Source: Corythucha ciliata
Taxonomy: Eukaryota; Arthropoda; Insecta; Hemiptera; Tingidae
DNA: 64,000 nucleotides
Assembly: GCA_038030265.1 (NCBI GenBank)
Contig: CM075939.1
Coordinates: forward strand, 50,635,253 to 50,699,252
Direction: 5' to 3'
The notes under the pieces were generated by a model that saw only the letters and a program-made list of their open reading frames with translations, was not told the DNA's origin and searched no databases. This document shows, in pieces, positions 1-11,483 of this stretch. Positions within the stretch are counted from its first letter, which is position 1. Each line of letters starts with the position of its first letter. Position numbers and translations under genes: made by a program.

Positions 1-309
1 TATTATAACATTTTGCATGTAAAATATAGTTATGCTTTGTCTTAGTGTACCTGATCTTTTCAATATTTTTTTCGACGGAATACCAATAAGTTCGTTCTTT
101 AGATCTTTTTCGAAGTCGTCCTCCGAGAAATGCTCAGAGCAAATGAAGGTATTTTTTGTGTTGAGGTTGAGGTCGTCCCTGCATATTGCGAGCCACAATT
201 CCCGTCGTTCATCATTTGGAACCCGGTGAAAATGTAACTCTTTTTTCTCTTGCTTAGCCTTTAACCAAGAGTTTTGGCAGCCTACTGTGGCACAGGAGTT
301 GCCGGGCAT
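1..309 (-). CDS. THAP-domain protein, N-terminus (partial, runs off window)
   Basis: Read on the minus strand from the ATG at 309-307, the frame stays open to the window edge (103 codons). It has every landmark of the THAP zinc finger, a C2CH DNA-binding module found in many animal regulators and in P-element transposases. The start MPGNSC is followed by a second Cys five residues later, then FHRVP near residue 27, the invariant Trp in LWLAICRDD, and the closing pair in CSEHF near residue 61. An AVPTML-box-like stretch (LIGIPSKKIL) follows. A possible splice donor (CAG/GTACAC) lies at 51/50, so the first coding exon may end there, just after the domain. No stop or frameshift is seen, so this may be a live host gene or an intact transposase exon. 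The partner domain lies outside the window. Confidence 0.82.
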   Translation of the reverse strand, partial: MPGNSCATVGCQNSWLKAKQEKKELHFHRVPNDERRELWLAICRDDLNLNTKNTFICSEHFSEDDFEKDLKNELIGIPSKKILKRSGTLRQSITIFYMQNVII

Positions 310-2017
310 CTTGAAAGTATTCTAAATCAATGATTATATATATATATATAAATTTGTGCGTAGTCTGGTGGCAGTGGAATAGTCATTAGTGTGAGATGTA
401 TATGGTGATCAAATTGGGAAGGAGGAAAGAAACACTTCCCCTGCAGCTTCAAGAGGGAAAGGATTGGTTGTAAGCTCAAAGGGTTAAGCTTGTTATTATT
501 GGTTTTTTAAACATCAATACCTGTGTCCCCGTAAAGGGGATATCGGAAATCTATTATTCAAAAAAGGTCCGATCTCTTGAAAACCCAAATGCAATTTTCT
601 TACTGTAATAAGGAAGTGGAAATCCATGATACATAATTAATTGTTATAACGTCTTGATTCGTACAGTATGGGGGCATTGTGTGTTATTTACCTTAATCTT
701 AATGCTACCCAGTTATCAGTTTCAGTCGGCCAAAGCCCTAGATGACTGCTGGCCGGAAGGACCACCTTTGTACGAGAAAGTTAAAAGTTTCTTTGAAAAT
801 AAAAGAAGAACCTTTGATAATTAAATTACTTTTCCTATATTGTCGAGTATTACAAAATATATTGTGTTGCGAGGTATGAGCAGTTCGAATTGTTTTATGA
901 TCAGCCCCCTCTCCACAGTTTTCCTCTGCGTAAGGTGGATACCTGTGAAATAAAGAATTCCGCGTTGACACCTTCACTACAGAAAGTTTTTGCTGCCATT
1001 TTAATTTTAGTGGTAGGCCTCATCAGATACATTTTAAGGGACGAGCAATGAGCGGTAGGTGACAGACGATAAGGTGGCGTCGCTTTGGATAGAGCTATGA
1101 AAACAGGAGTACGGGTTACGGTAGTCTAGAAAGTGAGAATGATGGGCATGCTGCTCACTGTTCTTTCACTCTTCGCTAACACTTGAAATTCATTTTCGCA
1201 TGTCGCTCCAAGGGTTAATCTATAGAGCACGTTATGAAATGATTAGGTGGGCATCCTCAAATCTAGTCGCAGATAAAGCCACGCGTTTCATAATAATGAC
1301 GGCGACAAATTTACAAGTCATCCGTATCTTAGCCACTACCGCTCAATCCTCACTCCCTTAGAGTATCTGCCGCCCACCAACGTGAATGCATAGTCGGACG
1401 TCGTCCTTTAATCAACTTACTTTGTCCAAAGAAAAAATCAGAATCCTTCACAGAAAATCAAGTATACATACAAGTAAATATGACGCTATGACAACCATTC
1501 GCATTGGAGTACACCTAGGAAGAATCCCTGATGTTTTGTTTATTATTTTTGCCCACAATGACGTCATTTTTACCTTTCCCCCTCGTCCATCGAAACGTAT
1601 GATCGGACCTTCTTTTTTATAGACCTTGCGGTACTCCATGTGATTTGTTGTTGTCGTTTGAAAACAAACTAAAACAACAGTTTTAGTGTTTTCTACAATG
1701 AGGAAGTTCATGTATCACAAATGTTGGTCAGTGACACTTTTTTACTGTGAACTACGGCTACATAATCCGACGGTGACGAGGAGGCCTCGATATTGTACCT
1801 TTTGCATCACCGAGTCAAGAAAACAAGACGGTTATGCGGGTGCGCAGTACACCCGTACAGAAATTCACGGTCGGCCATTTGTTGGAGCAAGAAAACTCGA
1901 AAACACCGATTCAAAAACGTTTTCGACCAGTTTGCTGAACCCGTGCCGTTCTCTAAGCACTAAAACGAAACGGTGAGCTGGCGAGTACCAATAAAGAAAT
2001 GATAAGGCGCTCGTGCG
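310..2017. other. No gene seen; leader/promoter side of the THAP gene
   Basis: This is the upstream side of the minus-strand THAP gene. It contains a short (TA)n tract at about 339-354. A minus-strand open stretch at 1448-1711 has no recognisable domain. Nothing else here can be supported as a gene. Confidence 0.5.
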
Positions 2018-2276
2018 ATGTCTCTCAAGGGTGAATCCAGAGAAAACTGCTTTGTCTTTGGTTGTTCTTCCCGTCGTAAGCGAGACTCAGCATTGTCATT
2101 TCATTGTTTCCCAAAAATTGAGGGTTCAACGGGGTCAGCTATCAATTAGCACAGTGTTGAGAGAAAGTCGACCGCCGAAAGGCTTGGGAGCTTGCTTGAC
2201 GTTTGAGTATAAATGTATCAGAAACCATGTTCTTCTGTCCTCGTCACTTTGGGCCAACTGACTACTTTTTTCCCGT
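2018..2276 (+). pseudogene. Broken THAP-domain sequence
   Basis: Starting at the ATG at 2018, the frame gives a THAP-like opening: Cys, four residues, Cys, then FHCFPK. It reaches a TAG at 2147-2149. The later landmarks continue in another frame: RRKAWELA supplies the conserved Trp, then a TGA intervenes, then CPRHFGPTDYF supplies the closing C-x2-H. The order and spacing fit one THAP module broken by a frameshift and two stops. An unspliced intron is less likely because no GT-AG pair is evident in so short a gap. It differs clearly from the intact copy at 1-309, so it is not a recent duplicate. It may be a decayed host gene or a remnant of a P-type transposase. Confidence 0.7.
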
Positions 2277-2375
2277 TATGTTACGGACGTTGACCACGAA
2301 AAAACACTTTAAAAAAACACAAAACTTGTTATCATTTAACATAATGTAGGGAGTACAGGTTTCATTATCACAAGA

Positions 2376-2588
2376 CACTAGCGCCGCTAAGGAACCTTTA
2401 AAGACGTGTAGACGCATACGGCGCCATGTTCGTTCTTATCAGTTTAATAAGAATGGTTGGGGGGTGGCTTGTTGACATCCACAAAACATCAACAAAAGGT
2501 GGACTTTACAAGACTGATAATTGATAAGAGCGAACATGGCGTCTGTGATTTTATCTGTCTGATTATAGGTTCTCTAGCGCCGCTAGTG
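2376..2588. mobile_element. MITE-like inverted repeat (CACTAGCGCCGCTA ends)
   Basis: The left end CACTAGCGCCGCTAAGGAAC is mirrored by GGTTCTCTAGCGCCGCTAGTG-type sequence on the right. An inner pair (a CCATGTTCG block near 2425 and CGAACATGG near 2530) is also inverted. The element is about 213 bp, has no coding capacity and shows no clear target-site duplication. It is a probable miniature inverted-repeat element. Confidence 0.65.
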
Positions 2589-3793
2589 ATAGCTACAATC
2601 GCCAATAGATCGACAAGTTTCTTATGGGCAGAAAGAAGTGGTAAATTCAGTTAACTTTCTAAACAGATGTTACTAGAACCATCTGGAAATTTGGGCCCTC
2701 AGGTTCCATTAGAAACTTGTCAAGTTATAATTCACATGACGCGGAAATTATACTAGCGTCTAAAGAGAACTCCCGGTGGGATTCTCGTAGTTCACCAGAA
2801 AGCCGCAGCTCGTACGGAGGATTAGAGTTCTCGTATATTTTTTTTATTTTTTATCTTTATGAAGTCCAACCCGAAATCGGAACATTTTTGGGGAATTGGA
2901 ACGCAGGGCCGATTGCACTGTTTTTAATATAAGGTTTAAGGAATGAAAATTACTCATTAGTGTCAATTAAAACCAAAATACTGATTCATCTTCGTTTGAA
3001 TAATTTCGGAGTTCAAACTGGATAGAAAATGTATGCCTCCTCCCCCTCTTTTTACAAGTCATAAAAGCTAGCATAATAAATTTCTAAAAATGAAAGGGCG
3101 CGTTGAAACTCCCATCCCCAAGCACAACTAACGGCTTTTTGGTGTACTACGAGAATCCCACGGGGAGTTTTATTTAGGCCCTCTATCGACTTGATTTTGC
3201 TTTCATTCGACCAAATCAGTCAATCAATCAATCAATCACCAGCATTCACCATGGTCAGGAACCAGCATTCTATTTCTATCAAACATCTCAAATTTAGGCA
3301 TTTTTACAAATTTTCCCCTTCTCTGCAATAACTCGGCACTCGTCGTATCTAGTATTCTACCCAGAGTCGTTCGGCAACAACACTCGTCACTACTCTCTGT
3401 TAGGTTTTCTGTTTTTGTGATATTTTCTCTTGACCATTGTGGTCGAATTTGGGCACACGTGCGTCGCTTATGAGTGGTTCCGCAATTGTTAATTTTTCAT
3501 CTCGATTGGACTTATGGGTTTCGTGCAATTAACTTTTTTCTCCCCGCACCCGTGTATTCAAATCTCTTTATTTTATTTGAGTTCTCTTCAAAAGGGCAAA
3601 GTTTGTCTCTCGGAGTACAGTCGCGTCACAAGGTAAATCAGTTGTTCACTTTACGCTTGATTTTTCCTTGTATGCAGTGGGATTTTTGAGTATCCCCTCT
3701 CTGGTGGACTGCAATAGCCCGCATAACTCGAGTATCATCCGGGTCACCGAGATTTTTTTATTTTATTTAACGTTCTGTTACGTTTTATCAAAT
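2589..3793. other. No gene seen; possible LINE-A 5' leader at its right end
   Basis: Non-coding. It contains a (TCAA)n microsatellite at 3219-3238. The stretch from about 3330 (CTCGGCACTCGTCG onward) may be the 5' UTR of the LINE that follows, but its left limit cannot be fixed here. Confidence 0.45.
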
Positions 3794-4716
3794 ATGACTG
3801 GCTCAGATCATACCCATGAGAAATTGCCATCGTTGGCAATTTGACAACTGAAGTTAATCTTCTTCGAAATGACTTCGACGCTCTTCGTAAGGTGGTTGCG
3901 GACGGGATACCGTGTGACAGCGCGGCAATAAATTCGGTTATTGCCTCGGAAGTTGAACGTTCCTCTGCTAACTCCCTGAAAATCTCGAGAGAGCTGGGTA
4001 GGATCCGTTCCATTCTCTCGCTAAATAGGCATGTTCTTCAATTCCCAACCGGGGATGAGACCTCCCATTGTGGTCGGGGGGAGGACGGTGCTTCTCCCAG
4101 TTCTGGAGACGTTTCGGATTTTGCGGCGCATGCGTCTGGAGACGCCTCTCCGCGAGCTCGATCAGTTGTTGATGATCAAAGCGTTGAGAATGAGGGCTTC
4201 CGCTTTGTTAATACCCGTCCTCGGCGTGGTAATCGGAAGGTCTCTCGCGATATCGACCAAGGTCCTGATTCTGGTCCAGTTACTCTGCCATGCACTGATG
4301 ATCGTTCTGCCAGCAGTCACCCTCAGGCCTCTGGGGGTGGGCTGAGGGCTCGATTAAGGGGAGGTCAACGCGCTGGATTCATCGGAAGAAGGGGTGCCTC
4401 TTCGGACCGGACTAAATTATTCTGGATATTCGTTTCGAGACTGGATCCTTCTACGGATGTTGCGGACTTGGAATTTTTTCTGAGACAGTCGCTGAACGAT
4501 TTACCTTTTAAAGTTGTAAAACTTGCTACCAAGCATCCATCGTACTCTTCCTTCAAGGTTGGGGTCCCCTTGGAGCGACAGGATTGTGTCTTTACTCCTG
4601 ACTTCTGGCCGGATGGTTGTCTCATCGACAAAACCTTCACTCCACGCCGTCTCGTGGCTAATGTACCTAAGTCGTCTTTTTTGGCCACTGGCCCCTCTAC
4701 GCGTCGGCTGAAATAG
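3794..4716 (+). pseudogene. LINE-A ORF1 (nucleic-acid-binding protein), frameshifted
   Basis: A short frame opens at the ATG at 3794 (MTGSDHTHEKLPSLAI) and ends at the TGA at 3842-3844. The continuation is in another frame to the TAG at 4714-4716, giving about 290 residues. The first part (to about residue 75) is Leu/Arg-rich and could form a coiled coil. The middle is Ser/Arg/Gly-rich. The C-terminal ~100 residues (WIFVSRLDPSTDVADLEFFL onward, with YSSFKVGVP and FWPDGC) resemble the conserved C-terminal domain of ORF1 proteins in arthropod jockey/CR1-like LINEs. In living elements this protein coats the LINE RNA. The single early frameshift means this copy is dead unless it is a sequencing error. 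Confidence 0.75.
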
Positions 4717-4796
4717 ACTCTTTTTTCCTCAAACGTCATCATCAACTCGTCGTTGTGAATACTGCCAAGGGTTCTTCTAACTTGGCAATCGGCTCA

Positions 4797-6963
4797 ACCT
4801 CTCAAATAAGTTCATGCTCCCCCCTTGTATCTCTTTACTATCAGAATGTTAGAGGCCTGCGAACAAAATGTAATCAAATCTTTAAAAGCTCGATTTCTTG
4901 CAATTTTGATGTAGTTATGTTGTCCGAGACTTGGCTTAACAGTGATTTCAATGATCATGAGATTTTTATCTAATGACTTTTGTATTTTCAGGAGGGACAG
5001 GGGCTACTCTGCGTGTGGTGTTTCCCGTGGGGGTGGTGTTCTCATTGCTGTGCGAAAGTCTCATTCCTCTAAGCTTATTTCCTGTCCTAACTCCCAGGTT
5101 GAGTGTTGCTGGATTCTGGTTTCTGGAGACTCTGTGGAGGGAAATCTTCTTATTGGGTGTTTCTATATCCATCCTGGCTCAGAGTTGTCCATCTATGAAC
5201 AGTTTTTTGAAGATTTGGAATTTGTTCGGACTCGTTGCACTTTTTCGAGGTTGGTAGTCTGGTGGTGCAGCGGTTGAATTGTCCCTCAAGGATAATATGA
5301 GTTTTCATGGTATTCTCCAGCTTAATGAGGTGCTCAATTGTCATAATAGAGTGTTGGACTACGTGTTTTCGATGCATGAGGACATTCTGGTCCGTAAAAG
5401 TGATTTCTCTTTGGTTGATCCGGATAAGCTGCACCCCCCGGTTGAAATTCTCACTCCCATGCTGTTGAGGTGCAAACCGCCTCGAAGGCCAATTAGTCTG
5501 AATTTTCGTAGAGCTGACTATACTTCTTTGAACGAGTTTTTCCTAAATGTGGATTGGAATATTTTATCACAAGGTTCTATCGAGGAAGCTTTGCGTTTGT
5601 TTTACGACGTAGTTGATACAGCTAACTCATATTTCGTTCCTGAAGCTTCTTCCACTCGTTCCAAGTTCCCTTCTTGGTACGATAGGGAATTGATCTCTCT
5701 TATTAGGAGGAAAAATAATGCTTACAGGAGGTTCAGGAGGACGGGAGCGAATGGGAGTTATATGAAGTTTGCCAATCTGAGAGATGATGTCAGGTTGAGG
5801 ATCAGTGAATGTTATGAGCGCTACGTTCGTTTTACTGAAATAAAAACTTGTGAAGATATTAAGTTTTTTTGTTCCTTCGTAAATAGCAAACGAAAAAGCG
5901 GTGATCTGCCCCAAGTGATGATGAATGGAGATAAGACCCTTGATTCTGATTCTGAAATCGCGCACGAATTTGCTTCTGTCTTTAGCGATAACTTTTTTGA
6001 GTTTCCATCTCGAGAGTTCTCGTCTGCTGTTTCTGGGTTGCCAGGGGATCTTGTTGATCCTGTTGGCTTCGCCGACTCAGGAACAGTCTCTTCGCGGGCC
6101 CCGATGGACTTCCTGAGTTGTTTCTTAAGAATTGTTCCGATTCTCTTTGTCTTCCCTTATGGACTCTGTTCAACAGGTCTCTCAGGGAGGGCATTTTCCC
6201 CTCTCAATGGAGGACGTCGTTCTTGGTTCCCATATACAAAAAAGGTCTGAAAAATGATATGCTTAATTACCGGCCGGTTGCAAAGTGCTCGATAGTCGCC
6301 AAGGTTCTGGATTCCTTCGTAGCTGACTTCTTAGGTGAGAAATTTAAGCATGTCATCACCCCGGAACATCATGGTTTCGTTAAGGGACGGTCCACTTCCA
6401 CAAATTTACTCCTGTACAATGATTTTATTCATGGTAACTTGGAGTCGGGGCATAGGGTACATGCCATTTACACTGATATGTCCGAGGCTTTCGATCGGGT
6501 TAATCACGAGATTCTTATCAAGAAACTTGAGGTGTACGGGGTTGCCGATCCACTTCTCTCCTGGATTCGTTCATTTTCGGTTGGTAGGACGTTTAGGGTG
6601 GCCTACAATGGTTCTCTTTCTGACTTGATTCAGATTGTTTCTGCAGTCCCACAGGGCTCGCATCTTGGGCCTATCCTATTTTTGTTGTTTTTTAATGATG
6701 TGGTGAAAGTTTTTCGTTCCTCCTCCTGCTCATTATTGGCAGACGATTTGAAGCTGTATTCAGCAGTTTCCTCTGTGGAAGACTGTTTGTTGCTTCAGCA
6801 GGATCTTGATGATTTCGTATCCTGGTGTAAGCTTAACGATTTAACCGTGAATCTATCGAAGTGCAAATGTATCAAGTTTAATGTGGGCACAAAGTCAAAG
6901 GCTTGTGATTCGTGGACATATTGTCAGGATGGCCTTCCTCTCGAGGATGGAAGCCACGGCTAA
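4797..6963 (+). pseudogene. LINE-A ORF2 (AP-endonuclease + reverse transcriptase), broken
   Basis: The endonuclease opens with YYQNVRGLRTK and contains SETWLNSD, the usual first catalytic blocks. The frame shifts near 4970, and the RRDRGYSACGVSRGGGVLI block continues in a second frame. Around 5240-5280 the expected GDFN block is missing, so a deletion and frameshift lie there. A linker-to-RT frame (5279-6100) shifts again near 6095 into the RT proper. The RT shows FVKGRSTSTNLL, YTDMSEAFDRVNH, VPQGSHLGPILF and LADDLKLY (the catalytic ADD is present, preceded by Leu instead of Tyr/Phe). The frame ends at 6961-6963 with no C-terminal region. With at least three frame breaks the copy cannot make an active protein. 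Confidence 0.85.
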
Positions 6964-7792
6964 CACAGAAAATAAGACCAACGTACACCTAAATGGGAAA
7001 TAAGGATGAAAATGAAAAACATGGCACCTCCGGCCAGAACGACCACAAAATGTCTGCGTATAGGCTGAGGTACGCATGAACCTGGCGTTTTTTTGATAGC
7101 AACTCAAGGCCCTCACTATCTTCTTCCGAAGCATTGACGTCATAGCACCAAGAGAAAGCTATTTCATATCGAGGGTCATTTTTGAGGGAAATTGTAAACG
7201 CCACGAAATTAATCGTAAGCGACAGTAATTTTGGCGCTTACGATCCCAAGCGGGAGTCTCATGTCGTTAACGTTTGGCTGAGAGGGTGGATACGATGTTT
7301 TTGATGACGCTTACGTTTTCCCGTCCAAATTTCAAAGCTGAAAAAAAAAGTTTTAACCCAATTTTGGCTTAATTTGTTGTTGTTTTATGTACATGTACGT
7401 GCCATAGAATCTAAAAAACCCAAAAACTCAAATTGACGAAAATTGGCGCTTACGATACTTTGCCTTTCCAGTAACGATATCGAATATCCATTTCAATTTG
7501 AGGATTTCTGGTGTCATAACTTGAGATACGCAGTTTCGTGGAATTTTTCCAAAAATCGTCTATTTAAAATTGCCGTTTAAGACTTCAAGTATTAGGCATT
7601 TTAAAGGACTATCTCTTTAAAGTGATTCGAATTTGAGCCCGACACAGGTTATGAGCCCATCAGACAATGATTACTTGCGACATGCAGCCAGATGTCCGGT
7701 AAAAGTGTTTCATAAGTTAGAGCGCCCCTCAAAACGGGGAAAAAAATGAGTGTGCCCGACTTCATTGACTTCGTCCGATTTTTTCGGCTCCA
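6964..7792. other. No supported gene
   Basis: A minus-strand open frame of 71 codons at 6989-7204 starts with ATG but shows no recognisable motif or splice context. The rest is AT-rich and non-coding. TTGGCGCTTACGAT-like words recur at about 7230 and 7442, suggesting an old repeat. Confidence 0.4.
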
Positions 7793-7900
7793 GGGCCCTA
7801 GTTAGAGTTGTCGGGAAAAAATCCCGCACGCGGTATCCAAGGACGCTTCATCAGAAATAGTATACTATCCCGCCATAGCAACCGCTTTTTGCGGCATTTT
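7793..7900 (+). mobile_element. Left part of an M1-family MITE
   Basis: GGGCCCTAGTTAGAGTTGTC, then a GGTATCCAAGGACGCT block and CCGCCATAGCAACC, match the MITE whose left end is at 16605. The right end is not clear here; a weak GTCGGGACAGCTCTAG near 7955 may be its decayed partner. Confidence 0.6.
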
Positions 7901-10869
7901 CACACGGCTTCGGAATATGGCCTCTGAGCGAGCTAACGAGGTCATCCTGTCTCTGTCGGGACAGCTCTAGGTGGCAATTCGATTTTACCGCACTGTCCAA
8001 AACGATCCAATTTCTGCCTCCAACGGCCGTGTTCAGACCGAAAACTGTAAAGAGGAATTGTCAAAGGCAGGTTCACAATGTTTAGACGTGTGATTAAAAA
8101 ACTGTCGTGTGAGTTAAAAAACTGCCGAAAATTACACGATATAATAATCGAAGCGTCCGAAATATAAAAAATAAAAACAGTTTAATTTCACCCACTCCAC
8201 TAAAACCTTGATAGAAGCGTGTTGTCATCTCGATGAGACCCAACGACGGAGTTCTGCTTATTGAAGCACCTTGTTTGTCTATTTTTAAATCTTTTGTTCG
8301 AATTTATTTCGTCTCGTATTGTGGAATCTTCTGTTCGCTTCGAATCCGAACAAAATCGAGAGAGGAGAAGTTGAATAAGCCATTGTTCTGACGATCTAAA
8401 GATGTAAAATTCAAAGCTTGTTGACGGTGGGATGAGGGGAGGGGGCTCTCGTCCCGGCTTTTTTGTTTCAGTCGCGCTATTTTATGTTATCACAAACCAC
8501 TAGAATGGTCGAAGCGAAACTTCAAAATCCTCATGGACGCCATCTGATGGGGAGGGAGGGAAGCCATCAACACAGTTTTTTGCCCATGTTTCTTCGCTCT
8601 GCTCTCGATTTATTTAAAAGGTAGCTTTCATTGTTGACGTCTGGTGGAAACCGATTTATGTCTATTTCACTGATTTTTAATTCACGCACACGTCGGTGAC
8701 AAGTTCACGTCTTATCAGTGCCATGACGATGTGATTCATCCGGGCGTTTTCCGCGGCACCACAGCGATATAAAAAACCTCATTTAATCAAAATATTGTTA
8801 AGTGAAAAGAAAAGGAACGGATTCATTGGTTCATCCCCTGGAATTGTTCATTCGACTCTCGAGTTCCTCCATAATAGCCAGTTTTCTACATCCGGATTCA
8901 GCTTCTGCATTCGAGAGTGTATTTTATAATGCAATGAAGCGTGCAAACCCTCCGGAATTTATCGATCACAGCCGAGAAACAGAAATAACGCGTCTAATTA
9001 AATAATGAAGTGCGTTCCATTTGCCTCTCCTCCTATAAATGGCTGTGAACTCAGATACGCTCCACTTTATCCCAATATTATCTAGGCCCTTGAATAAACC
9101 GTACCGTGAAAAGCGAAATAATGGAGCCTCCTCTGACTGTAGCGTATAATTGGAGAGGAGATGAATGTCAGCAACATCAGAATTCAGGATCTGAAGTCCC
9201 ATATTGGAAATCGCGTGTGAATTAAAACACTGTATTCACCCCGTAAATGTGAACAGTTCTATGCAAGTTCCAATGGAGTTATTCGTACTTCCAACAAAGT
9301 CCGAGCCCTTCTATAAATTATCAGTCGGAGACTCAAGTTGAATAAGATCTTTAGATTGATGAGCTAACTGGTCGACGATTTGGATAGTGAAATCGATTGT
9401 TATTGGTGAGTGAGGTAAGATGGTGTGGTATGGTGGGGTGGGACACAATATGACGATGATTAATGTGAATTAAGGATTATCCTAACCTTCGCAAAAATCA
9501 TTCGTTGCCTAAGTAACTTATTCTCTTCAATCTCTCCTCCCTCCGCTGCCGCGCCGCTGCCTACCATCCACCTCAATTACAAAAGCAAGAGAGCACTCCG
9601 AGCACGAAAGCTCATTAAATCACTCAAATAAATCTCCCTTAAACGGAGGAGTGAGGAAAAAAACGGAGGGAAGAAAAAAAAGAAAGAAGAAATACCTCGA
9701 CACTCCGTCTTTTACAATAATGCCCTCTCGTGATATTGGTAAAGAAAAGGATTTTCAAGGTAAAAGACAGGACCTTTGGTTGCAAAACGTGATGTACATA
9801 TCTTCTTACAAAAATGGTAGCCCGGCTTAGTTTATAAAGCATAAACGGAAATTTTGATGTCCCCCCCCCCTCCACATATAGGAGGAGATTCAATTTTTAT
9901 TCAGAGTTCGTGCAGGCATTTGATTAAAACTCCCCTCACGGCTCACTCCCACACCCATAAATGATAAATGGTAACTTCTTTGACGGGTTTCCCATATCGC
10001 TCGTGTGTCATTAATTTCGGAGGGGAACAAAAATGTTATTCTAATAAGAAATTGAGTGAATTGGACGAAGATTTATTTTTAGCGTGTGCGGCGTAGAAAG
10101 TAATGACGCGGGGAAAATGATGAGAGACATCAATGAAAGTACAGGAGTTAAAGACAAAGAGAAAAGAGAATTAATCGGCCTTGTCTCACCTCCCACTGGG
10201 ATTTCAACAGGTGATTAAAGCTATGCATAAAAACACGGGTTATATCTACTAGGCAATTAAATATTTTACTGTGAAGAATTAAATAGTCGAGGTATTCATC
10301 ATGTTGGCGCATTTAAAAAAAAAATTCCCCACGTGTAAGCGTTAAAAGGTTGAAAACTATAGAAAGAACCATTATACGTAGAAAAATGGTTATTCCCTGG
10401 TTTAAATTTTCCCTTGTAGGCCCTTTAATGTGCCGTTAATGGAACTCGGAAAGTGTTAGCTTCAGTGCTCTTCGTTAAAGAGATGGCTTAAAGAGGAGGG
10501 GGGGGGGGCTTTGTCGCGTGAGTTGTGCTTTTTCCTCCAGAGCTCGGTTGTTCTGGGCAAATTTGTGGGCCTCCTCGGAAAACAATCAACAGATAAAAAC
10601 GCCGAAATGCCAGGAAAAACCCCTTCAACGACGTCAGTCATGGGGCCAAAAATGAGCGTTTCGTAAAGTTGTTTGTTCTGACCGATTTTCTCAACTCCAA
10701 AGCTGGCAAGTGAACTCTGGTGCCTGTGTCGGAAGCCACTTTTTTGGCTTTAATGCCTGTACACTGGCGGCAATGGACCAGTATTTCTGCGTACGCCGCG
10801 AAATTCGATACTGTGAGCCGGAACTTCACAAAATTATGTTTTTAAACGAAGCGTCTCCACGAAATTTGT
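7901..10869. other. About 3 kb without a supported gene
   Basis: Long intron-like or intergenic DNA. It carries a C10 run at 9861-9870 and a G11 run at 10498-10508. No domain, RNA gene or bounded element was recognised. Short open frames at 8802-9005 and 9639-9893 have no coding features. Confidence 0.45.
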
Positions 10870-11483
10870 TTTAAAACAGTCAGAGACATAAGTGCCAACC
10901 TCTTCTCAAGGAGGTTATTTTAAACCATTTTAAATATTCAAGATAAGTTAGACCCATGAAATTCGCTTCTGTAAGTGTAAAGTCCACGAGATTAGGTTTG
11001 TGACTGAGCTAACCTCAAGAAATTCATTTTTTGAAGGATCCAGACCTCGAAATTGGCCAACCATGGCCAATTACTCCAGTTGGAGCCAGGGTGTCCCCCA
11101 GGGATATATCCTTGGGCCGCTTTTATTTTTGGTGGAACACCTAACGCGCGAAAGCAGTTTTTGAAGGACCCAAATACGAGAATTCGGGGTTTTAATATAA
11201 GCCGGACCAATTAAATTCGTTCCTCTGTACGCCTATCCACGAAATCCTTTCCTGGTAAGCGTCAATTCCGAGAAATCTATGCCTGTGAGCGTCAAATCGG
11301 CAAACAGTCATTATCGGGAGAGCCGGACCTGTAAAATTGGTTTTCTGAAGGTGCCAACCCTCTTTCAAATAGAGCCAAACTAGCGGGGGCCAAACTAGAC
11401 TCACGAACTCTAAAACTAAAATTTGTTCCCGTGGAGGTCAAAACAGCGAAATTTGTCTCTTTGACCACCAAATCCGAGAAAAT
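10870..11483 (+). repeat. Degenerate ~30-bp satellite, family S1
   Basis: Successive units follow the pattern GTCAAATCCG.GAAATT then TGTTCCTGTGAGC, about 30-31 bp each but strongly diverged. For example, units begin near 11248 and 11289 with GTCAATTCCGAGAAATC and GTCAAATCGGCAAACAG. A LINE fragment is embedded at 11056-11135. The same family reappears at 13140-13310 on the far side of LINE-C, so the LINE probably interrupted one array. Confidence 0.6.
11056..11135 (+). mobile_element. Shard of LINE-C reverse transcriptase inside the satellite
   Basis: About 80 bp encode a broken version of SSWSQGVPQGYILGPLLFLV, the RT motif B region. They match the LINE-C segment at about 12393-12475. The shard begins and ends abruptly within S1 satellite units. 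Confidence 0.75.

Larger units (their letters stand above)
3794..6963 (+). mobile_element. LINE-A: decayed jockey/CR1-type non-LTR retrotransposon
   Basis: ORF1-like and ORF2-like coding remnants occur in order (RNA-binding protein, then endonuclease, then reverse transcriptase). Both are broken by frameshifts. The coding homology stops just after the RT palm at 6963, so the 3' part of ORF2, the 3' UTR and any tail are missing. A second copy of the same family lies on the minus strand at 51055-51482 (LINE-B) and aligns with 6002 to about 6420 of this one. Confidence 0.85.

Noticed and set aside
6989..7204. 71-codon minus-strand protein
   Set aside because: No domain, splice sites or codon signal; chance-length frame.
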